64,000 bases of DNA, from NCBI GenBank assembly GCA_020444245.1, contig JAHLLI010000019.1:1-64000 (forward strand). Reading direction: 5' to 3'. The notes beneath the pieces were generated by a model, which worked only from the letters and a program-made list of their open reading frames with translations, had not been told where the DNA came from and made no database searches. This stretch comes from Actinomycetales bacterium (GTDB lineage Bacteria; Actinomycetota; Actinomycetes; Actinomycetales; Cellulomonadaceae). Position 1 is the first letter of the stretch; each line of letters starts with the position of its first letter. Below are positions 43,292 to 51,826 of the stretch, in pieces. A program made the position numbers and the translations under genes.

Positions 43292-44826
43292 GCCGCCCGC
43301 ACGTCGTGGTGATCGGCGCCGGTGTCGGTGGGCTCAGTGCGGCGATCCACCTGGCCCGACGGGGGATGCGCGTCACCGTCGTGGAGAAGAACGCCACGCC
43401 CGGCGGGCGGCTGGGCAGCTACGAGCGCGACGGCCACGTGTTCCCCACCGGGCCGACGCTGCTGATCATGCCGCTGCTCTACCGCAGCGAGCTCGCCGCG
43501 CTGGGCGCCGACCTCGACGCGGACCTCCAGCCGCAACGCGTCGACCCGTCGTACCGGATCGTGTTCGACGACGGCGAGCGCCTGGACATGACCTCCGACC
43601 TCGCGGCGCTGAGCGCGCAGCTCGACGCCATGGAGCCGGGCGCGTCCGGCGGGCTGCTGCGCTACCTGGACGAGGGGCGCCGGCACTACCACCTGGGCAT
43701 GCCCAGGCTCGTCGAGCGGGACTTCCGGCGGGCGCGCGACTTCTTCCGCCCCGCCAACGCGGCGCTGATGTTCCAGGTGCACGCGCTGGCGCCGCACTAC
43801 CGGCACATGAGCGCGTTCTTCGACTCCCCGCGGCTGCGTGCGGCGTTCACGTTCCAGGACGTCTACATGGGCCTGAGCCCGTTCCACGCGCCGGCGACGT
43901 TCTCGCTCACGCCGTACAGCGAGCTCGCGCACGGGGTCTGGTACCCGCGCGGCGGGATGACCCGGCTGACCGACGTGCTCGTCGGGCTCGCCGAGGAAGC
44001 CGGCGTCGAGATCGTGTGCGGCGAACCCGTGCAGCGGATCGAGGTCGCGGGGTCCGTCGCTCAAGGCGTGGTGCTGGCCGACGGCCGGCTGCTCGCGGCA
44101 GACGTGGTGCTCGCGAACGCCGACCTGCCCTACGTCTACCGGGACCTGCTGCCCGCCGGACCTGCCGACCGGCTCGCCGCCGCCGCGGTGAGCCGGCGCC
44201 GGTTCGCCGGCTCGGCGATCAGCTTCTTCTGGGCGCTGGACCGGCCGGTCCCGCAGCTGGGCCCGCACACCCTCGTGCTGGCCGACGACTACCGGGAGAA
44301 CTTCGACCGGATCGACCGCAACGAGCCGCTGCCCGACCTGCCGAGCGTCTACCTGCACGCCCCGGCCCGGCTCGACCCCGCCGCTGCTCCACCGGGGCGC
44401 GACACGGTCGTCGCCGTGGTCCCCACCGGACACATGGCCTACGACGGCCGCGACCCGGCCCGGCAGGCACGTGAGGCCGAGACCTGGGACGTGGCCCGGC
44501 GCCGCGCGCGTGAGGCGGTCCTCGCCCGGCTCGCCCTGCTCGGGGTCGCCGACGTCGACGCACACCTGCTCCACGAAGGGACCGCGACGCCGCTGACCTG
44601 GCGGTCGGAGCACAACCTGGTGCGGGGCGCGACGCACGGGCTCGCGCACACGGTGACCCAGCTCGCCTACCTGCGGCCGCACAACAGGCACGCGCGGTAC
44701 CGCAACCTGTACTTCGCGGGTGCGTCGACGCACCCGGGGACCGGCGTCCCGACCGCACTCGTCTCGGGTCGGCTGGCCGCGGAGCGCATCGCGGACGAGC
44801 AGCAGGCTGCGGCGCCGGCCGGGTAG
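43288..44826 (+). CDS. crtI: Phytoene-desaturase-type FAD oxidoreductase
   Basis: A 512-residue CrtI-type enzyme with the dinucleotide fold VVVIGAGVGGLSAAIHLARRG near residue 7 (the key glycines are G-x-G-x-x-G), GGRLGSYERDGHVFPTGPT, and the C-terminal FAGASTHPGTGVPTALVSG that closes the FAD site. It introduces double bases... more precisely double bonds into phytoene or diapophytoene. The GTG start overlaps the crtB stop. The product carotenoid (lycopene or a C30 polyene) is not determined. Confidence 0.88.
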   Translation: MSRPHVVVIGAGVGGLSAAIHLARRGMRVTVVEKNATPGGRLGSYERDGHVFPTGPTLLIMPLLYRSELAALGADLDADLQPQRVDPSYRIVFDDGERLDMTSDLAALSAQLDAMEPGASGGLLRYLDEGRRHYHLGMPRLVERDFRRARDFFRPANAALMFQVHALAPHYRHMSAFFDSPRLRAAFTFQDVYMGLSPFHAPATFSLTPYSELAHGVWYPRGGMTRLTDVLVGLAEEAGVEIVCGEPVQRIEVAGSVAQGVVLADGRLLAADVVLANADLPYVYRDLLPAGPADRLAAAAVSRRRFAGSAISFFWALDRPVPQLGPHTLVLADDYRENFDRIDRNEPLPDLPSVYLHAPARLDPAAAPPGRDTVVAVVPTGHMAYDGRDPARQAREAETWDVARRRAREAVLARLALLGVADVDAHLLHEGTATPLTWRSEHNLVRGATHGLAHTVTQLAYLRPHNRHARYRNLYFAGASTHPGTGVPTALVSGRLAAERIADEQQAAAPAG

Positions 44827-44913
44827 GGGCCGTCCGCCACCACGCCCGTGCCGCGACGACGTCCCGCAGGGAGGTCCGCCGAGGTCTGGGCGCGTGCCCG
44901 TCGTGCGGGACGC

Positions 44914-45150
44914 TCAGTCCTCCGGGACCGGTGAGACCCGGCAGCCGTGCACGCCGCACACGGCGTACGCGATGGGCCCGATGAAGCTCACCCCGATCAG
45001 CGCGGCCCACAAGCGCTTGGTGCCCTTGAGGTGCGTGGCCGGTCGGACGGCCAGGTCGGCCCAGGCGGTCGCCGCCATCGAGAGCTCGATGGCCGCGGCG
45101 ACGAGGAGCGCCGTGCGACTGCGAGGGGTGAGGTCCCGCCACTTCTTCAT
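44914..45150 (-). CDS. Small two-helix membrane protein, PLDc_N-like
   Basis: A 78-residue protein with two hydrophobic helices. The second, LWAALIGVSFIGPIAYAVCG, carries the W...GPIAY pattern of the PLDc_N membrane domain common in small actinobacterial proteins. The ATG at 45150 follows GGAGG. The role is unknown; proteins of this kind often occur as membrane anchors. Confidence 0.6.
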   Translation of the reverse strand: MKKWRDLTPRSRTALLVAAAIELSMAATAWADLAVRPATHLKGTKRLWAALIGVSFIGPIAYAVCGVHGCRVSPVPED

Positions 45151-45301
45151 GATCGGCTCCCTCCGGGTTCCGATGGCTCCAGAGTCGCGCCGGGCATGAT
45201 CGGGGGCGAGAGGCCAAGGTCCCTGCACAGGTGGCTCGGCGACCGGCCGCCAGGGCCGAAGGTCCGGAGTGCGTGGCCCGGCGCTGCGGGGCGTGGTGCG
45301 C

Positions 45302-46339
45302 TCAGTAGTCGACGGCGCAGGTGGTGAAGGTGAACGACTGCGTCCCGGCGATCGTCGACGGGGCGGTGGACGTCACGGTGAAGGTCGTGGGACTCGTCTG
45401 GGTCCGGGCGACCATCCACTCGGTCACGCCGTAGGTCCACGCGTCGCGCACGCCGCCGCCCTCGGCGAGCCGCGCGATCGCCGGGGCCATGTCGACCTGG
45501 GCGGTCCAGCCGACGTAGAACTGGGACGTGCCGTTGCCGGTCACGGTCGTGTCGAGGCAGGCCCACGTGGTGGTCCACTGCGTCGCGCTCGGTGCGGTCT
45601 GCACGGTGTACGCCGACGGGGTGTCCACGCCGGCCGGCAGCGACCAGTCGCACACCTCGACCCGGTAGGACTGCCCCGCGACGATGGTCCGCCGACCGCC
45701 GTTGTTGGTGCCCTCGACCCCCGCGAAGCCGGGGGAGGGCTGGTTGGGCGCGATCCGGTACCGCCAGCCGTCGCTGCCGGCGAGCTGGAGGGTGTGGTGG
45801 CTCGCCCCGTTGAACGGGGGCTGGGACAGGTCGATCGTCAGGCCCCACACCACAGGGACGGAGGAGGTCGTGGTCACGGTGCCGTGGAAGCAGGCCTGCG
45901 TCGGGTTGTTCGACACCAGGTCCCACGTCACCTCGGTCAGGGTGGTGTCCGGGTTCGCGGGGTAGACGGGGCCCGGGGTGGGCGCCGCGTAGGCGACAGC
46001 GAGCGGCCACCCGGCGACCGTCGCGACCGCCGAGGTCGCGCCGGACGTGGTGACCGGGACGGTGGCGACCGCGCCCGAGACCGTCGCCGAGCCGGAGGCC
46101 ACCGCGCTGCCCGAGGACGTCAGCGTGGTGAGCTGCACGGGCATCCCGTCGCACGCGGTGGACGCGAGCGTGACCGTCACCGTCCCGGCGGCCGCGACCG
46201 CGCTCGCGCCGCCCGGGCAGGGATGCGTCGCGGACGTCGCCGTGATGCCGCGACCCGTCACGGTGAGCGAGGAGGCGGCGGCCAGCCCCACGCCGACGGC
46301 GAGGAGCGCCACCCCCACGAGCACGAACACCCGGCGCAC
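45302..46339 (-). CDS. Hypothetical exported protein
   Basis: A 345-residue protein with a signal peptide (residues 1-24), then a Ser/Thr/Gly-rich beta-type region to about 120 and a C-terminal domain rich in tryptophan and aromatic residues (WDLVSNNPTQACFHG, VVWGLTIDLSQPPFNG, WRYRIAP, YVGWTAQVD). The style recalls carbohydrate-binding modules of secreted cellulases but I cannot assign a family. Six cysteines may form disulfides outside the cell. It is alone between a small membrane protein and a DUF4173-like gene. Confidence 0.6.
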   Translation of the reverse strand: MRRVFVLVGVALLAVGVGLAAASSLTVTGRGITATSATHPCPGGASAVAAAGTVTVTLASTACDGMPVQLTTLTSSGSAVASGSATVSGAVATVPVTTSGATSAVATVAGWPLAVAYAAPTPGPVYPANPDTTLTEVTWDLVSNNPTQACFHGTVTTTSSVPVVWGLTIDLSQPPFNGASHHTLQLAGSDGWRYRIAPNQPSPGFAGVEGTNNGGRRTIVAGQSYRVEVCDWSLPAGVDTPSAYTVQTAPSATQWTTTWACLDTTVTGNGTSQFYVGWTAQVDMAPAIARLAEGGGVRDAWTYGVTEWMVARTQTSPTTFTVTSTAPSTIAGTQSFTFTTCAVDY

Positions 46340-46522
46340 GGCGCCTCCGCCTCACCACGCAGGTCCACTGGCGCACCATGGTAGGGCGGTGTGGCCACGT
46401 GCACGGACCTCTCACGCCGCGCACAGATCGCCCACAGGTGTGGTGGCACCTGCACATGATCGTCCCGAGGCCCTCGCGCAGGTCCGCAGACAGCGGGCCC
46501 GCCCGGTTCCTAGCGTGAGGGC

Positions 46523-48070
46523 ATGTCCGCCGCGTCCCCGCCGCCACCCCCACCACCGGCCCCGGCCCCGGGAGCCTGGTCGCCGCCCAGGCGGCCGGCG
46601 CCGGCCGCCTGGGGGCCCCGCCCGCCCGGCCCGTGGCAGGTCGCGGCCACCCAGGTCTGGCGCGACGGCAGCCGCCCTCTGCCGCGGGCGGCCCTGGCCG
46701 GCGGCGCGGTCGCCGGCGTCGTGGGCGGTGCGCTGCTGGTCGGCCACCGTCCGGGTCTGGGCGCGGCACTGGTGGCGCTGGCCGCCTGGATCCCGGCGGC
46801 CGGGGTGCTGGTACGGCGCCGGGCCTGGGGCGACCTGACCACCGCGACCCTCGCGGTCGCGCTGCTGGCCACGGTCGCGCTCCGCGACGCCACGTGGGTG
46901 GTCGGCATCGCCGCGACGACCGGCGTCGCGGCGATGCTGGTCGCGGTCACCGGGGCGCGGCACACGCGGGCCGTGCTGCTGGCCCCCGTGGCGGCGGTGC
47001 TCGGCGGCCTGCGGCTGCTGCCGGGCACCACCCGGCTCGCGCGACGGGCCGTCGGGCTGCGTCGTGAGGTGGTGCTGCGGGTGCTGAGGTCCGCGGCCCT
47101 GACGCTCGTGGTCGTGGTGGTGTTCGGGGCGCTGTTCGCCAGCGCCGACGCGGTGTTCGCCGCGTACCTGCCGCGGCCGGACCTGGGCCGGCTCCCGGCG
47201 AACCTCGTGGTCGGAGCCATGGTGGGCCTGGCCGCGCTCGCTGCCGCGCACCTGGCCGTGGCGCCCCCCGCATGGCCCGGGCCGACCGCTGCCGCGCGGG
47301 CGCGGCTCGCCGACTGGCTCGCGCCGGTCGTGGCCCTGGACCTGGTGGTGGCGGCCTTCCTCGCGGTGCAGGTGGGCGGACTGCTCGACGGCCACGCGCA
47401 CGTGCTGGCCACGACCGGGCTGACCTACGCGCAGTACGCCCGCGCCGGCTTCGGACAGCTGGTGGTCGCCACCGCGCTGACCCTGGTGGTGGTCGCGGTC
47501 GCCGCCCGCCGCGCACCCCGGCAGACCCCCGCCGAGCGTCGGCTGACCGGCGCGGCACTGGGTGTGCTCTGCGTCGGGACGCTGGGCGTGGTCGCCTCCG
47601 CGCTGCGCCGGATGACGCTGTACGTCGACGCGTTCGGTCTCACCCGGCTGCGTCTGCTGGTGCTGGTCGCCGAGGTCGTGCTGGGTGTGCTGCTGGTCCT
47701 GGTCCTGGTGGCGGGCGTGCGCTGGCGGGCGGGCTGGTTGCCCAGGGCCGCGGTGCACGCGGTGGTGGTCGGGGTGGTGGCTCTGGTGCTCGCCAACCCG
47801 GACGCGCTCATCGTGCGCTTCGACGCGGCGGCGCAGGCTCCGCTGGACGTGGACTACCTGTCCGGGCTGTCCGCGGACGCGGTGCCCGCCGCGGCCACGG
47901 TGGACGAGCCGTTGCGCTCCTGCCTGCTCCAGCTCGCCGCGTCCGACCCGCCCGCCGACGACGGCTGGGTCTCGTGGAACGCGGGCCGCGCGGCCGCTGC
48001 GCGGGTGCTCGCCACCGACGTCCCGAGCGCCGGCGCGGACGCCTGCGACTTCGTGCTGAGCGGTGGGTGA
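46523..48070 (+). CDS. DUF4153/DUF4173-like polytopic membrane protein
   Basis: A 515-residue protein with a proline-rich cytoplasmic start (1-40), about eleven hydrophobic segments and the C-terminal motif NPDALIVRFDA...LDVDYLSGLSADAVP that marks DUF4173. TAGCGT lies six bases before the ATG, a leaderless arrangement. It stands beside a glycosyltransferase gene; together they could act in envelope glycan work, but the function of the family is unknown. Confidence 0.8.
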   Translation: MSAASPPPPPPPAPAPGAWSPPRRPAPAAWGPRPPGPWQVAATQVWRDGSRPLPRAALAGGAVAGVVGGALLVGHRPGLGAALVALAAWIPAAGVLVRRRAWGDLTTATLAVALLATVALRDATWVVGIAATTGVAAMLVAVTGARHTRAVLLAPVAAVLGGLRLLPGTTRLARRAVGLRREVVLRVLRSAALTLVVVVVFGALFASADAVFAAYLPRPDLGRLPANLVVGAMVGLAALAAAHLAVAPPAWPGPTAAARARLADWLAPVVALDLVVAAFLAVQVGGLLDGHAHVLATTGLTYAQYARAGFGQLVVATALTLVVVAVAARRAPRQTPAERRLTGAALGVLCVGTLGVVASALRRMTLYVDAFGLTRLRLLVLVAEVVLGVLLVLVLVAGVRWRAGWLPRAAVHAVVVGVVALVLANPDALIVRFDAAAQAPLDVDYLSGLSADAVPAAATVDEPLRSCLLQLAASDPPADDGWVSWNAGRAAAARVLATDVPSAGADACDFVLSGG

Positions 48071-48128
48071 CGCTCGGGTATCGTCGCGATGGCCGCGGTC
48101 CCCGCGGCACTACGCCGAAGGAGTGCGA

Positions 48129-48878
48129 GTGCTCGTCACTGTCCTGGTCCCCTCCTTCAACGAGTCAGGCAACGTCGAGCCGCTGGTGCGCGGCCTGGAG
48201 GCGGCCCTCGACGGCATCGATGCCGACGTGCTCTACGTGGACGACTCCACCGACGACACCCCCGACGTGGTGCGGGGGGTCGCTGCCGGGGCAGGGCTCC
48301 CGCTGGCCGTCCACCACCGGGACCGAGGCGTCGGCGGGCTCTCCGGCGCGGTGGTCGAGGGGCTGCGGCGCGCTCGCGGGACGGTCGTCGTGGTGATGGA
48401 CGGCGACCTGCAGCACCCGCCCGACGTGGTGCCGACGCTGATCGGCAGGATCGAGGCGGGCGCGGACATCGCGGTGGCCTCGAGGTACGTCCCCGAAGGG
48501 AACGCCGGGGGCCTGTCGTCGGCGGTCCGCCGTCTGGTCTCGACGTCGGCGACGGCGCTGTCGCGCGCGACCCTGCCTCGGGCGCTCGCGGACTGCTCCG
48601 ACCCGATGACCGGCTTCTTCGCGGTGCGTGCCGATCGCCTCAACCTCGAGCGCCTCGACCCGTCCGGCTTCAAGATCCTGCTGGAGATCCTGGCCACCCA
48701 CGACCTGGCGGTCGCAGAGGTGCCGTTCACCTTCGGCCGGCGCTACGCCGGGGTCTCCAAGGCGACGATGCGCCAGGGCGTCCTCTTCCTGCGCCAGCTG
48801 CTGGCCCTGCGGAGGCTGGCCCGCCGCGGCGTGCCGGCCAAGGTCGGCGGTCAGCCGCCGAGCACGACGTCCGCGTAG
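48129..48878 (+). CDS. Family 2 glycosyltransferase, polyprenol-phosphate mannosyltransferase type
   Basis: A 249-residue GT2 enzyme: VLVPSFNES start, VDDSTDDT, MDGDLQHPPDV (DxD region) and a C-terminal RRYAGVSKATMRQG. This is the DPM1/GtrB-like pattern that moves a sugar from GDP- or UDP-sugar to a polyprenol phosphate on the inner side of the membrane. There is no GtrA or membrane domain. The GTG at 48129 has GAAGGAG at proper spacing; a GTG two codons earlier is possible. Its last 28 bases overlap the end of the nuclease gene on the other strand. Confidence 0.85.
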   Translation: MLVTVLVPSFNESGNVEPLVRGLEAALDGIDADVLYVDDSTDDTPDVVRGVAAGAGLPLAVHHRDRGVGGLSGAVVEGLRRARGTVVVVMDGDLQHPPDVVPTLIGRIEAGADIAVASRYVPEGNAGGLSSAVRRLVSTSATALSRATLPRALADCSDPMTGFFAVRADRLNLERLDPSGFKILLEILATHDLAVAEVPFTFGRRYAGVSKATMRQGVLFLRQLLALRRLARRGVPAKVGGQPPSTTSA

Positions 48879-49675
48879 CCGCTGAGCTCGACGCCGTAGC
48901 CGGTGCGCGCGACCGCCGCGGCTGCCCGCGCGGCGGGCAGACGGTCGGCCGCGACGAGCGGGCCCAGGTCGAGCCCTGTCAGGTCGGCGAGGCGGCCGAC
49001 GGGCACCTGGTAGGTCCGGTAGCCGCCGAGGTCCGGCTCCACTGCGGACGCCGCGCTGCCGAGCACGGCGTCCAGCAGCGCGCTCTGGTCCAGCAGGTAC
49101 CCGGTGGCGGCCAGCGAGCCGTCCGCGCCGGTCCACGCCGCGACCTTCCAGAAGGCGCGTGGCAGCCGGCAGCCCCGGTACCCCGGGTCGTCGTCGGCGA
49201 GCACCGGACCGGTCAGGACGGTCAGCCGCGCCCCGGCGGCGTCGGCCGCGCCCAGCACGTAGTCCTCCAGCCCCAGCCACAGGTCCTTGCTCTGGTTGAA
49301 CACCGCCACCTGCGGGGCGGCGTTGGCGTAGCTGAAGGTCTGCCGCGAGGCGAGTGCGGCCACCGCGGGCTCGCCCCAGCAGGGGTCGCGGCGCCGCACC
49401 AGGTGGCCACGGTCCAGGGGGTTGTCGGCGTACACCGCGGCACCGGTCTGCTGCTCGGCCGGCACCCGCGGGTCCAGGTGCCACCGCGCGCCCTCGCGCG
49501 GCACGTCGACCAGCGTCGCCCCGTCGATGTCGACGACGGCCGCCGCGGCCAGCCGGCGATCGGGCCGCAGCAGGACGGTGTGGTGGGTGGCCGGGAGCTC
49601 GACCACTGCGGCCGCGACGCTCGGCAGGGGCACCGTCGTGCCGAGGAACTCCGGATCCGCCCCCATGCGACCCAT
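48851..49675 (-). CDS. NucA-type DNA/RNA non-specific endonuclease, no signal peptide
   Basis: A 274-residue protein carrying the beta-beta-alpha-metal nuclease motif: NPLDRGHLVRRRD with His91, then TFSYANAAPQ (Asn118) and FNQSKDLWLGLEDYVL (Asn127), aligned with the DRGH / N / N-W-LE pattern of NucA and Serratia nucleases. There is no signal peptide or inhibitor gene nearby, unlike most secreted family members. It overlaps the end of the glycosyltransferase gene and lies just outside the left end of the integrated element. A start three codons later (49666) is possible. Confidence 0.8.
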   Translation of the reverse strand: MGRMGADPEFLGTTVPLPSVAAAVVELPATHHTVLLRPDRRLAAAAVVDIDGATLVDVPREGARWHLDPRVPAEQQTGAAVYADNPLDRGHLVRRRDPCWGEPAVAALASRQTFSYANAAPQVAVFNQSKDLWLGLEDYVLGAADAAGARLTVLTGPVLADDDPGYRGCRLPRAFWKVAAWTGADGSLAATGYLLDQSALLDAVLGSAASAVEPDLGGYRTYQVPVGRLADLTGLDLGPLVAADRLPAARAAAAVARTGYGVELSGYADVVLGG

Positions 49676-49707
49676 CGTCGCAGCGTCACGCCCGCCGTGG
49701 GACGCGC

Positions 49708-49771
49708 TCAGCGCTCGCGCTCCGCGTCGCGGCTCGGTTGGACCCTCTTGGGCTCGCCCGGCATCTTCGGG
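49708..49771 (-). pseudogene. Displaced original 3' end of ligD
   Basis: Read on the minus strand in the ligD frame this gives the same MPGEPKRVQPSR as the current gene, then DAERER and a stop (49708-49710). It is the native ligD tail, separated from its gene by the integrated element; the intact gene (59163-60236) now ends with sequence supplied by the element. Confidence 0.85.
49728..49771. repeat. attL core, 44-bp direct repeat
   Basis: Identical over all 44 bases to 59195-59238, with mismatches on both sides (T against G before, G against T after). It starts CGCGGCTCGGTTGG and ends CATCTTCGGG. The repeat is the coding sequence for the C-terminus of LigD. Confidence 0.95.
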
Positions 49772-49784
49772 GTGCCGACCTCGT

Positions 49785-49848
49785 GAGCGCTGTGCTCACC
49801 TGCGGAAACGCTGGTCACGGTGGAGCGCTGTGGCGCCAGTTATCAGGA
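49785..49848. promoter_or_regulatory. Candidate integrase arm sites or operators, left end
   Basis: GAGCGCTGTG occurs twice (49785-49794, 49823-49832) and GTTATCAGGA once (49839-49848). The first copy lies in an inverted repeat GTGAGC-GCTGT-GCTCAC (49783-49799). Matching sequences occur at the right end (59119-59142). They also lie just upstream of the HTH gene and could be its operators. Confidence 0.45.
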
Positions 49849-49869
49849 GAGATCCGGGAGGAATCCACG

Positions 49870-50106
49870 ATGAGCACCACGACCACCGACGCGACGTACC
49901 GTCGCAGCACGTCCGCAGCCATCCTCGAGTACGTCACCAGGGACGGCCGCCCGGTCGCCCAGGTTGCCCGGGCCGCCGGCATGCTGCCGGACACGCTGCG
50001 GGCCAAGCTGCGCGGCCAGCGGCCGATCTACATCCCCGAGCTCCTGGCGCTGGCTCAGTCGTTCGGGATGAGCCCGAGCGCGTTCGCGCGAGAGGCGGGG
50101 TTGTGA
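49870..50106 (+). CDS. Small helix-turn-helix protein of the element
   Basis: A 78-residue protein with a Cro/CI-like helix-turn-helix (VAQVARAAGMLPDTLRAKLRG, key residues Q-A-x-x-A-G) in the middle. The ATG has GGGAGG. It is the first gene inside the left att and is transcribed opposite to the rest of the element, the usual place for a repressor or excision regulator. It is 4-base coupled to the zinc protein gene that follows. Confidence 0.65.
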   Translation: MSTTTTDATYRRSTSAAILEYVTRDGRPVAQVARAAGMLPDTLRAKLRGQRPIYIPELLALAQSFGMSPSAFAREAGL

Positions 50107-50606
50107 TGGCGGCGAGGCGAAGCGGCAACGTCCAGACGCAGCGGAAGGGCGGGCAGGCCCTGTGCTGCGAGTGCGGCAACCTCAAGGCGCTCCCCCGTCC
50201 TGCCCGTGCCTCGGGTGCCGAGCGCAACCTGCCGTGTGAGGTCTGCGGGCAAGAGACCAAGCACGCCACCGTGGTCGACGCCTCAGTCGCTGACTACCGG
50301 GAGCAGATGAACCAGAGGCGGACGCGGCTCAGCGTCCCCGATCAGATCGCCCTCCTGCGCTCGTGGGGCGTGGACGTCGAGGAGCGCGGCGCGGAGAACG
50401 ACAGCCGGGGACAGGCGCGCATTGCCGACGTGAGGTGGTTCTCCGACCCGGACCGGTTCGAGGTCACCACCTACAGCGGCGCGGAAGGGCTCGCTGAGAC
50501 GCTCGAGAAGATCGCGACGATGGTCACCGACCCGCGGGGATCGCGTTGGTTCATCGAGCGCGACGAGGGCGGCGAGACCTGCGGCGGCTGCTCCTGGGTC
50601 CGCTGA
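50106..50606 (+). CDS. Zinc-ribbon protein of unknown function
   Basis: A 166-residue protein with CCECGN (about 22), CEVCGQ (about 46), a helical middle (VPDQIALLRSWGVDVEE) and a C-terminal CGGCSW. Paired CxxC motifs suggest a structural zinc. The ATG overlaps the HTH stop by one base, so the two are co-translated, suggesting a common regulatory or excision task. No known family was recognised. Confidence 0.65.
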   Translation: MAARRSGNVQTQRKGGQALCCECGNLKALPRPARASGAERNLPCEVCGQETKHATVVDASVADYREQMNQRRTRLSVPDQIALLRSWGVDVEERGAENDSRGQARIADVRWFSDPDRFEVTTYSGAEGLAETLEKIATMVTDPRGSRWFIERDEGGETCGGCSWVR

Positions 50607-50618
50607 CACACGACGAAG

Positions 50619-50649
50619 CGCTGCCCCTGCCCAATGGGTGGGGGCAGCG
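50619..50649. terminator. Bidirectional terminator between convergent genes
   Basis: CGCTGCCCC (50619-50627) pairs perfectly with GGGGCAGCG (50641-50649), and four further bases inside extend the stem. It lies between the stops of the zinc protein (+) and the PASTA lipoprotein (-). Confidence 0.75.
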
Positions 50650-50683
50650 TCGAGTATCACGGCTCAGGGGAACAGGCTGGCGG

Positions 50684-51298
50684 TCACGACGCTCGCTCTG
50701 GGCATGCCCTCGCGAAGGCAGCATTCTTGTACGCGCGGATTGCATCGTCCTGCTCGACGGTCCGGTTGCGTCGCGTGGGCGAGTAGCCGAGCAGCGGTGC
50801 GATGGCGTCATTCAGCTCAAGGTTGGTCATCTCGGCGTCCGCGGCACACAGCCCTGTGTCGGTCGACAGATCGAAGCCCGCAGTGGGTGCGCTCACCGTC
50901 GGTGTGGGCGTCGGCGATGGCTGATCATCCGCGCCGACGAACACGGAGACGGCACGATTGGAGTGCACGTCGTCACCGGCCGTCGGGTAGGTCCGGATGA
51001 CAGGACGGGTCGCGGCGTCAGTGGCGGCTAGCTCGGCACCGTCGGACATCGCGATGAAGGTGACGGTCATTCCGGCGTCAGCTAGCTGCATCGCTGCGTC
51101 GGCGCCGAGCAGCCCAGCCAGGTCAGGTACGGCCGTCGGGCTCGTCGTGGGTGCCGAGGCCATGGCCGCCGGGGTCTGTGTCGGCGGCGGAGCCTCACTC
51201 GTGCTGCCGCATCCGGCCACCAGGGCGAGCGCCAGTAGCGCAGTGAGTCCCCGTGCCCGCTGGTCACCTGAGGATCCTGCCCCGGGGCGCCTGCGCAT
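50684..51298 (-). CDS. PASTA-like lipoprotein carried by the element
   Basis: A 204-residue protein with a signal peptide and lipobox LVAGC near residue 30, a Thr/Pro linker, a PASTA-like domain (VPDLAGLLGADAAMQLADAG ... IRTYPTAGDDV, about 58-115) and a C-terminal helical region with two cysteines (DTGLCAADAEM, AFARACP). The ATG at 51298 is preferred over a GTG six codons earlier. It is an export-competent gene in a mobile element, so it may be a cargo gene altering the cell surface, for example superinfection exclusion. Confidence 0.68.
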   Translation of the reverse strand: MRRRPGAGSSGDQRARGLTALLALALVAGCGSTSEAPPPTQTPAAMASAPTTSPTAVPDLAGLLGADAAMQLADAGMTVTFIAMSDGAELAATDAATRPVIRTYPTAGDDVHSNRAVSVFVGADDQPSPTPTPTVSAPTAGFDLSTDTGLCAADAEMTNLELNDAIAPLLGYSPTRRNRTVEQDDAIRAYKNAAFARACPERAS

Positions 51299-51430
51299 GT
51301 TGCCTGGTGTGAGCACGCTTCTCCCGTGTCGGGCGGCCGATCGGTGTCCGGTTGTCCTACGCCTAGCCTACGCGGGCCACGATCCCGGCGATGCGTCGGC
51401 GGGCGTCGGCGCATCACGCCGGAGTGCCGG

Positions 51431-51826
51431 TCACCGGGGCCGTTGCTCCTGACTTGCGTCCGGCACCAGGGTCAGAGCGCCCCTGGCGATCTGCTGGCGC
51501 ATCTCGTTGATCTGCCGTTGCGAATCGGACGCGGTCGAGGCCGGCCCGGGCTTGCGGTGCTCGGCCGGGGGGACGATCTGTAGCGCCTCGAGGTACTTCA
51601 GGAACGAGCCGAGCGAGATGTTGTCGTGCGCGGGGATCCTCGGCCGGGCGCCGGTCTGTGCGGCGTCATCCTGTGCCCACCTGACGATCACGTCCCAGGC
51701 GTCGATCTTGGCCGCGAGGGCGCGGGCTGCGGCCACAGCGGCTGCGTCGCGGGTCGTGAGGTGCGTAGCGGCCGCGATCGAGCCCTCAAGCGCCTCCGAG
51801 AGCGACCCCTCAGGCCTGGCCGTCAT
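51431..51826 (-). CDS. Probable small terminase subunit
   Basis: A 131-residue protein with helices LAAKIDAWDVIVRWAQDDA and a motif PAHDNISLGSFLKYLEALQIVPP that I recognise from actinophage small terminases. The ATG follows GGGAGG. It is the last minus-strand gene of the morphogenesis-like run and lies next to a 256-base noncoding stretch with three long stem-loops. No large terminase is in the element, so if the call is right it would redirect a helper phage's packaging motor. An alternative is an unrelated DNA-binding protein. Confidence 0.55.
   Translation of the reverse strand: MTARPEGSLSEALEGSIAAATHLTTRDAAAVAAARALAAKIDAWDVIVRWAQDDAAQTGARPRIPAHDNISLGSFLKYLEALQIVPPAEHRKPGPASTASDSQRQINEMRQQIARGALTLVPDASQEQRPR

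Noticed and set aside
44860-44912. CGTCCCGCA ... TGCGGGACG inverted repeat after crtI as a terminator
   Set aside because: The loop is about 35 bases and the arm reaches the stop of the next gene; weak as a terminator.
49354-50106. Longer start of the HTH protein, beginning inside the nuclease gene
   Set aside because: The strong ribosome site at 49858-49865 and the ATG at 49870 define the gene, and the upstream part crosses the att site.
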